From Actinomycetota bacterium (GTDB lineage: Bacteria; Cyanobacteriota; Vampirovibrionia; Obscuribacterales; Obscuribacteraceae): a DNA stretch of 6,125 bases. Within the stretch, counting starts at the first letter, position 1, and the number at the start of each line of letters is the position of its first letter. This document shows positions 1 through 4,231 of this stretch, piece by piece. The position numbers were made by a program, and so were the translations under genes. Location of the stretch: assembly GCA_903970355.1 (NCBI GenBank), contig CAJCIF010000479.1, forward strand, positions 1 to 6,125, read 5' to 3'. Under the pieces are notes generated by a model that did no database searches, was not told the origin of the DNA, and saw only the letters and a list, made by a program, of their open reading frames with translations.

Positions 1-1116
1 GCTCGGCGCCGAACGCTCGACATCTCAGTAAATGTCACAGGTGAAGTACTTGCCAATGCTAATACTCAGACCCACGTCACAACACCAGTGACCGGCCGTA
101 TTACGGAAATTTTGGCAAGTATTGGTGACCATGTACCGGAAGGCAAACCGCTCATGATTGTCCGCAGTACGGATATCCAACAAGCAGAATCCGACTTATT
201 GCAAGCCGAACAACAAGTGCGATCAGATTTGAAGCAAGCTTTAGTGCAAATAGATTGCGATACTGCTACAGCCGAAGCTCAAGTCAAACTTTCCGAAAAG
301 ATCTTCAGACGTCTTAAGAATCTTTTTGACGAGAAAATAGCATCACAAGCTGATTTTCAACAAGCTGAAACGCAATTCTTCAAAGACCAAATTGCACTAA
401 CTTCATTGCAACGAAAGCGCGATGCTACCGTCTCTTTGTCTCAAGAAAAAATGAAGTTGGTAACCGGTCCTGCGAAGACCAAACTAAGGTTGCTCGGTGT
501 TACCGATGACAAAATCAGCGAAGTAATGAAAAAGGAAGAGGTCGATCCTCTGGTGCCTGTCCTCTCACCCCGAGACGGCATAGTGGTTGAGCGTTTGGTC
601 AATGTGGGCGAGCTTGTTGATCCTACTAAGCCTCTCTTCACTGTTGGTGACTTTCATAGCGTTTGGCTCAAGGCAGATGTATTTGAAAAAGATATACCGA
701 AAGTCCATCTCGGACAGCCTATCGAATTGTTAGTCGATAGTTTTCCAGATCGTGTTTTCCGCGGAAAGCTGGATTATGTAGCTAATCAGGTTGATGGTGA
801 TACCAGAACCTTGCTGGTACGAGCAGAGGTAGCCAATCCGCTTTCTCTACTCAAGCCGAAGATGTTTGCAAAAATGCGAATACTGGTCGGTGAACATATG
901 GTTCTTGCTATTCCAAAAACTGCGGTTCAGGATGCCCGGTCCGAAAAGGTAGTTTATGTTCCGACGGGTCCGGAGACTTTTGAAGAACGAAAGGTAAACC
1001 TGGGCTCGGAAGCCGGCGATTATGTGGAAATTCTCAAAGGTCTAAAACCGGGCGAAAAGGTTGTAACCGGTGGCAGTTTCGATCTGCGGGCAGAAGCAGT
1101 TCGAACCTATGGTTAA
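1..1116 (+). CDS. RND efflux periplasmic adaptor (HlyD/CusB/CzcB-like), 5' truncated
   Basis: This is the periplasmic adaptor (membrane fusion protein) of a tripartite efflux system, which links an inner-membrane pump to an outer-membrane channel. Frame 1 is open from the first base, so the start lies outside the window and 371 residues are visible. The GTG at 88 is an internal valine (TPVTGRI) inside the first lipoyl half, not a start. Domains in visible-residue numbering: first lipoyl half about 28-55 (GRITEI...GDHVPEGKPL), alpha-helical coiled-coil hairpin about 58-152 rich in Gln/Ala/Glu, second lipoyl half about 184-216 (SPRDGIVVERL, VGELVDPTKPLF), beta-barrel about 218-300 (VWLKADVFEKD, LLKPKMFAKM), and membrane-proximal domain to the end (LKGLKPGEKVVTGG). 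The order and the short C-terminal end fit CusB/CzcB-type adaptors. The substrate cannot be read from this part; heavy metals are a family-based guess. No pump gene follows, so pump and channel genes would have to be upstream. Confidence 0.92.
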   Translation, partial: ARRRTLDISVNVTGEVLANANTQTHVTTPVTGRITEILASIGDHVPEGKPLMIVRSTDIQQAESDLLQAEQQVRSDLKQALVQIDCDTATAEAQVKLSEKIFRRLKNLFDEKIASQADFQQAETQFFKDQIALTSLQRKRDATVSLSQEKMKLVTGPAKTKLRLLGVTDDKISEVMKKEEVDPLVPVLSPRDGIVVERLVNVGELVDPTKPLFTVGDFHSVWLKADVFEKDIPKVHLGQPIELLVDSFPDRVFRGKLDYVANQVDGDTRTLLVRAEVANPLSLLKPKMFAKMRILVGEHMVLAIPKTAVQDARSEKVVYVPTGPETFEERKVNLGSEAGDYVEILKGLKPGEKVVTGGSFDLRAEAVRTYG

Positions 1117-1182
1117 ACCTAATATATTTGAGTCTTGTTGAGGGTTTTACCTTCACACAAAGTGCACGATTTCAAGTCTTAC

Positions 1183-1188
1183 TATACT
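1183..1188 (+). promoter_or_regulatory. Possible -10 element upstream of the TPR gene
   Basis: TATACT lies in the 134-base gap between the adaptor stop and the TPR gene's ATG, and would give a leader of roughly 55 bases. No good -35 hexamer sits at 16-18 bases; the nearest TTCACA (1152-1157) is about 25 bases upstream, too far for a standard promoter. This is therefore a weak candidate. Read-through from the adaptor gene is equally possible, as I see no terminator hairpin in the gap. Confidence 0.25.
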
Positions 1189-1250
1189 TAGAGAAGAAAC
1201 TCGGAAATTCTGAGTGGTTTTACTCAACCTCTGGTTTTAGTGGAATTGTC

Positions 1251-2663
1251 ATGAAACGCTTACAGTTAAGTTCGAAGGTGCTATGCATTATTCAGTCTGG
1301 ACTGTTCGCCTTTTCCACTGCGGTTGGGCCTGCTTTGGCAGTAAATGGCAATGTTGCCGCCCGCAACGGTATGGTTGCAGCAGGCGCACTCAGCTATTCC
1401 GATCTTCAAAACCTGAGTATTTGCGAAACCACCCTGTTTGGAGGGCCGCATAAGAATTACCCCAGCGATGAGCGTGTTGCCTCACTAGAGAACTCAGTTT
1501 TTGGGGAAACCAAGACCGGCGATCTCTCGTCCCGAATTAATGCACTCAAATTGGCCTTGTCAGCAGGGAAAAGCACAAACCTGCTTAAGCCACCATTGGT
1601 GCCGCAAATGGACAACTCAAACAAGCCTGTCGCTTCAAATCCACCACCACCCGGAGATGCCGACGGCGACCTGGACGAAATGCCGGCAAAGGCACCGGGC
1701 ATCGACAGAACGAAAACGGCTTTGCGCGAGGCTCTCGAGCTTTACTCGCAAGGCAAGGTGGACCAGGCGGAAGGCGCATTCAAGCGAGTGCTGGCAACGG
1801 ACAGACAAAACGCTGATGCCAATTACAACCTGGGTGCCATTGCTGAAGGCAAAGGTAACTTGAATGAAGCGCTCAAATATTACAAGACAGCTCAGAAATC
1901 GAGTCCGGGTGATTCGGACATCAATGGCGCTGTTGCATCGATTCAATCGAAGCTAGCAAGTTCAGGTTCGGATACGGCCTATTTGCCTCCTCCTTCTGAT
2001 GGCGGCGTCCCGTCCAGGGCACAAGCTCCTCAGGTGCCGCTCGATCCGCAAAAGCGCAGCGAATTAAAACAGCGTGTTCAACAAGCAGCAAGCGCCTTTA
2101 AGAAAGGCGAATACGATTCTTCAATCAGCATTCTTGAAGATGTAAGCCGCCAGGCTCCAAATGAGTCTGACGTTCAATACGCCCTGGCTCAATCCTACAA
2201 AGCGAAGGGTAGATATCTGGATGCGCGCAGCGCTCTAAACAATGCCATCAGTCTTTCGCCGGACAATCAAATGTATCAGGACGCCCGGCGCGATCTCGAT
2301 CGCCTTATTGCTAATGGCGGCGCGCACGGCAATAGCAGTTCTCGCGGAAACGATGTAATAGCGAATGATGATACCGGAAGTAGCGGCGAAAAGGCTGGAC
2401 AGATTACTCCCTTTACCGGCATTGGAGCTCCTGGTTCTTCCTCTTCGACGGGCTGGCAGTCCACCGGATATGGTGGCTACAATGCCAGTAATTACAAACC
2501 GGAAAAGAGCAGTCGCATTCAACGCGCAGCCATTGGTGGTTTAACTGGTGCTGCTATGGGAGCAGCGTTCGGCGGTGCATTTAGCGGATACGGCGGTCGT
2601 GGGCGCGGCATAATGTACGGTGCTGCGATGGGCGGATTGTTTGGTTTGTTGCGTGGATTCTGA
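1251..2663 (+). CDS. Exported TPR-repeat protein with C-terminal glycine-zipper segment
   Basis: A 470-residue exported protein, probably an envelope scaffold or assembly factor; its exact function is unknown. The ATG at 1251 is chosen because it begins a classical signal peptide (MKR, hydrophobic core, predicted cut after ALA at residue 30). The frame is open back to a TTG at 1128, but that would bury the signal behind 41 residues. Residues ~59-103 hold two related motifs, TTLFG and ENSVFG, each followed by a short linker and a charged or polar helix. A Pro-rich linker follows. Two TPR-like helical blocks lie at ~155-237 (ANYNLGAIAEGKGNLNEALK is typical) and ~267-355 (YALAQSYKAKGRYLDARSAL), separated by a Pro/Ser linker. 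Then come a Ser/Gly-rich low-complexity stretch and a final ~45 residues of small-residue repeats (GGLTGAAMGAAFGGAFSG) resembling a glycine-zipper membrane segment. The TonB-like gene starts 36 bases later, suggesting co-transcription. The Shine-Dalgarno is weak (GTGGA). Confidence 0.85.
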   Translation: MKRLQLSSKVLCIIQSGLFAFSTAVGPALAVNGNVAARNGMVAAGALSYSDLQNLSICETTLFGGPHKNYPSDERVASLENSVFGETKTGDLSSRINALKLALSAGKSTNLLKPPLVPQMDNSNKPVASNPPPPGDADGDLDEMPAKAPGIDRTKTALREALELYSQGKVDQAEGAFKRVLATDRQNADANYNLGAIAEGKGNLNEALKYYKTAQKSSPGDSDINGAVASIQSKLASSGSDTAYLPPPSDGGVPSRAQAPQVPLDPQKRSELKQRVQQAASAFKKGEYDSSISILEDVSRQAPNESDVQYALAQSYKAKGRYLDARSALNNAISLSPDNQMYQDARRDLDRLIANGGAHGNSSSRGNDVIANDDTGSSGEKAGQITPFTGIGAPGSSSSTGWQSTGYGGYNASNYKPEKSSRIQRAAIGGLTGAAMGAAFGGAFSGYGGRGRGIMYGAAMGGLFGLLRGF

Positions 2664-2699
2664 GGACGTTGAATTTATTTATTAGAGTGAACATGGGAT

Positions 2700-3389
2700 A
2701 TGTGGAAACCTGAGATCTATTTACTGGCAATTCTTTCATTAAGCATTCTGCAAAATCCTGCAAGCGCCGATGTCCTGCAAGGTGAAGTTCAACAAACTGA
2801 AGAACAGATGCGGATCGCAAGACCCACCAATGGTCCGGGTCAGGCACCTAATGATAGTCTTCGTATCGAACGAGGTGTTCCTGTTGCACCACCCCGGTTA
2901 AAGTCCGGATTGACTGATCAAACTGCCTTTTCGAATCCTCTTCTTGGTGGTGCGGAAAAAGCTGCGCCTGATTCGAGTACGCCGGGTTTATACGGCAATA
3001 TCCCCAACAACAAATTTGACCTGGGTGCTGAACGTGGCTCAAAGGAGCTGGTTCTAGCCTGGGAGAAATGGCACAAACAACTCTCAGGTGCTATTTACGC
3101 CAAATGGAGTGAGATGGTTTCTGTTCCTGGTATGGCTACTTTGCGCTTAACAGTCAGCCGCGATCGCCATATTCAAATTCAGATGGTGCACTCGAGCGGC
3201 AATCACCTTTTTGACCAATCTTTGGTTGATGCAATTTCCAGTCTTGATGGCAATCCTGGTTTGACTTTCCCCGGTCAATCAGTGCGCCAGTTCGTCGTTT
3301 TAGAGTCTGACTATATCGCAGGTCATCATGTCGACCCTGGCTTTAGCTGGGTGAAAGATGATTACGAAAAGGTAAACTCCAGCTATTAG
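2700..3389 (+). CDS. Exported TonB C-terminal-domain-like protein
   Basis: A 229-residue protein with an N-terminal signal peptide (hydrophobic core LLAILSLSIL, likely cut after PASA at ~23). A Pro/Gln/Gly-rich linker of about 90 residues follows, then a compact domain at ~116-206 that looks like the TonB C-terminal fold. The visible marks are WEKWHKQLSGAIYAKW, a strand pair MATLRLTVSRDRHIQIQMV, then SGNHLFDQSLVDAI and a final strand VRQFVVLES. TonB domains of this type transmit force or contact outer-membrane partners. In this protein the anchor looks cleavable, so a periplasmic partner-binding role is also possible. The ATG at 2700 is preferred over an out-of-frame ATG at 2693, which gives only six codons. 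An AGAGTGA stretch lies about ten bases upstream. It follows the TPR gene by 36 bases and probably shares its transcript. No exbB or exbD is present. Confidence 0.8.
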   Translation: MWKPEIYLLAILSLSILQNPASADVLQGEVQQTEEQMRIARPTNGPGQAPNDSLRIERGVPVAPPRLKSGLTDQTAFSNPLLGGAEKAAPDSSTPGLYGNIPNNKFDLGAERGSKELVLAWEKWHKQLSGAIYAKWSEMVSVPGMATLRLTVSRDRHIQIQMVHSSGNHLFDQSLVDAISSLDGNPGLTFPGQSVRQFVVLESDYIAGHHVDPGFSWVKDDYEKVNSSY

Positions 3390-3540
3390 TGCCACCACAT
3401 TAGGTATTCACAAATCCTACCCAAATCGTGTTGTAGATCTGGTGTAGTTAGTTTTGGGCATTGGAAAGCGGCTATTTAAGCTGTTCTCTGAGCGCGACTT
3501 CGTTCCTAATAAAGCTTTCGTTTTTTGTACTAATAAAAAA

Positions 3541-3568
3541 TTGTGCTGTTTTACGTAGCTTTTATATA
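3541..3568 (+). promoter_or_regulatory. Candidate sigma-70 promoter for the YIDPGTGS microprotein
   Basis: TTGTGC (3541-3546) and TATATA (3563-3568) are separated by 16 bases, matching the consensus at 3 and 4 of 6 positions. The A/T tracts immediately upstream (3521-3540) could act as an UP-like or curved element. Predicted transcription would start near 3575, giving a leader of about 45 bases. An alternative -10 is TAAAGT at 3576-3581. The support is consensus matching only. Confidence 0.35.
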
Positions 3569-3606
3569 GCCTGAGTAAAGTAGTCAATATGAAGCAAGAC
3601 CTCTCT

Positions 3607-3614
3607 GGAGGGGG
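3607..3614 (+). promoter_or_regulatory. Very strong Shine-Dalgarno (GGAGGGGG)
   Basis: GGAGGGGG sits five bases (all A) before the ATG at 3620 and fixes the start of the small gene. It is far stronger than the ribosome binding sites of the other genes in the window, which suggests high translation of the microprotein. Confidence 0.8.
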
Positions 3615-3619
3615 AAAAA

Positions 3620-3823
3620 ATGCAAAAGGTTACTGGCGTAATTTCATTTGTTGTAGCTATCTTAGTAGTGTTAGCCGTATTTCCAGCTCAAGAAGCGAAA
3701 GCCTATATTGATCCAGGCACCGGCAGTTTAGTGATGCAATATGCATCCGCTGGGCTTTTGATGACAATGCTTTCTCTCAAGACGCTTATATCGAAAATCA
3801 AACTGACCTTCGGTCGCAGATAA
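3620..3823 (+). CDS. Small membrane protein with YIDPGTGS motif
   Basis: A 67-residue protein of unknown function. Residues 1-28 form a signal peptide or first membrane helix (VISFVVAILVVLAVF, then AQEAKA, a plausible signal-peptidase site). The motif AYIDPGTGSLVMQ follows at once, then a second hydrophobic segment (~41-55, ASAGLLMTMLSL) and a basic tail (KIKLTFGRR). From memory, the YIDPGTGS motif directly after a signal-like helix occurs in many small bacterial membrane proteins, sometimes near envelope polysaccharide genes, with no established function. Here it stands alone with its own promoter candidate and a strong ribosome binding site. The coding call is firm because of the Shine-Dalgarno sequence and the recognisable motif. 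If cleaved, the mature protein would be only ~39 residues with one membrane helix. Confidence 0.85.
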   Translation: MQKVTGVISFVVAILVVLAVFPAQEAKAYIDPGTGSLVMQYASAGLLMTMLSLKTLISKIKLTFGRR

Positions 3824-3849
3824 ACTTCGCAAATAAGAAGCGATCTGCA

Positions 3850-3880
3850 AGATGGGGCAGGTTCGAGTCTGGTCTTATCT
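3850..3880 (+). terminator. Stem-loop downstream of the microprotein gene, possible terminator
   Basis: On the + strand RNA, 3850-3860 (AGATGGGGCAG) can pair with 3869-3880 (CTGGTCTTATCT) as 11 pairs with one bulged G (3872) and an 8-base loop (GTTCGAGT). Three of the pairs are G.U wobbles, which become A.C mismatches in the opposite-strand RNA, so the structure favours the + transcript. It lies 26 bases after the microprotein stop and overlaps the end of the convergent gene. No U-tract follows, so intrinsic termination is uncertain; it could instead protect the 3' end. Confidence 0.35.
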
Positions 3881-4138
3881 AGTCAAATAAAGAAGTAGAC
3901 CAAAACCAAGAACTGCCCCCAAAATAAAGATACTTGTATGCCAAACTCGGCCGGTATCGACCTTAGTAAATTCGAAACTTGAAAATTGATTCTCGCGGAT
4001 GTTGCATTCAACATCTTCATCAGTTGCTTGTAGAGTGACGTTGGAGCATTGACAAAAACTGTCCTGGAATACCCAGCCAGCAATGCTTCCTGACTGTGTG
4101 CGTTTACCGCACAGATTACACGTAGATGAAACCGCCAT
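3875..4138 (-). CDS. Small zinc-ribbon-like protein with C-terminal membrane helix
   Basis: An 87-residue protein that I do not recognise as a named family. It has C7-x2-C10 (CNLCG) and C29-x-C31 (CQC), a probable four-cysteine metal site, with an extra Cys at 45. A central polar region follows, then one hydrophobic segment at ~68-85 (SIFILGAVLGFGLLLYL) ending in TR. This suggests a cytosolic zinc ribbon tethered by a C-terminal membrane helix. The start ATG at 4138 has AGAGAA five bases upstream. An overlapping frame from a TTG at 4143 gives 86 residues but no coherent cysteine pattern, so it is treated as a shadow. The gene lies 87 bases downstream of the PglX-like gene on the same strand, so it could be co-transcribed with it or have its own promoter in the A/T-rich gap. 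It converges with the microprotein gene. Confidence 0.6.
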   Translation of the reverse strand: MAVSSTCNLCGKRTQSGSIAGWVFQDSFCQCSNVTLQATDEDVECNIRENQFSSFEFTKVDTGRVWHTSIFILGAVLGFGLLLYLTR

Positions 4139-4159
4139 TTCAATTCTCTAGTAAAAGTG

Positions 4160-4173
4160 ATTGCAAGCGCAAT
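4160..4173 (-). repeat. Short perfect dyad upstream of the zinc-ribbon gene
   Basis: ATTGC-AAGC-GCAAT is a 5-bp inverted repeat around a four-base centre, 22 bases upstream of the small gene's start and next to a TATAGT (- strand, 4172-4177), a -10-like sequence. It could be a small operator or a leader hairpin. A repeat this short can occur by chance. Confidence 0.2.
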
Positions 4174-4196
4174 ACTATATTCATATCTACCAGACG

Positions 4197-4231
4197 AATA
4201 TAAAACGAGCGTGAAATTTCCTGTTTTATTC
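4197..4231 (-). terminator. A/T-rich inverted repeat at the end of the PglX-like gene
   Basis: ATAAAAC (4200-4206) and GTTTTAT (4223-4229) are perfect reverse complements separated by 16 bases. With a two-base bulge the arms extend to nine pairs (GAATA/TATTC-type ends). The right arm overlaps the PglX stop codon. The stem is nearly all A-T, so it would be a weak terminator at best, and read-through into the zinc-ribbon gene is plausible. Confidence 0.25.

Larger units (their letters stand above)
3390..3619 (+). other. 230-base intergenic region, leader and promoter area of the microprotein gene
   Basis: No credible coding sequence is seen on either strand. It holds a weak 7-bp stem-loop with G.U pairs (arms 3467-3473 and 3479-3485, loop ATTTA) without a following T-run, so it is not a convincing terminator for the TonB-like gene. 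The second half becomes strongly A/T rich, with T6 (3521-3526) and A6 (3535-3540) tracts before the promoter candidate. It ends in an unusually strong ribosome binding site. Confidence 0.6.

Noticed and set aside
88..90. GTG as start of the adaptor gene
   Set aside because: The same frame is open to base 1 and encodes typical adaptor sequence before it (GEVLANANTQTHVTTPV). The GTG codes for an internal valine.
1128..1250. N-terminal extension of the TPR protein from a TTG
   Set aside because: The ATG at 1251 directly begins a proper signal peptide. The 41-residue extension would bury it, and the stretch reads like intergenic sequence.
1457..1946. Several opposite-strand and alternate frames inside the TPR gene
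   Set aside because: They are shadows of the real gene, with Arg/Ser/Pro-rich composition, no motifs and no ribosome binding sites.
2693..2713. Six-codon upstream frame overlapping the TonB-like start
   Set aside because: It is out of frame and very short, with no sign of a leader-peptide function such as repeated codons or an attenuator.
3855..3880. tRNA-like T-arm (GGTTCGAGTC)
   Set aside because: The T-stem has a mismatch, and no matching acceptor, D or anticodon arms are found upstream, where the microprotein gene ends. It is explained as the loop of a hairpin.
3883..4143. Overlapping 86-residue frame on the - strand
   Set aside because: It starts with TTG and lacks the clean paired-cysteine pattern of the overlapping 87-residue frame, which has an ATG and a plausible ribosome binding site.
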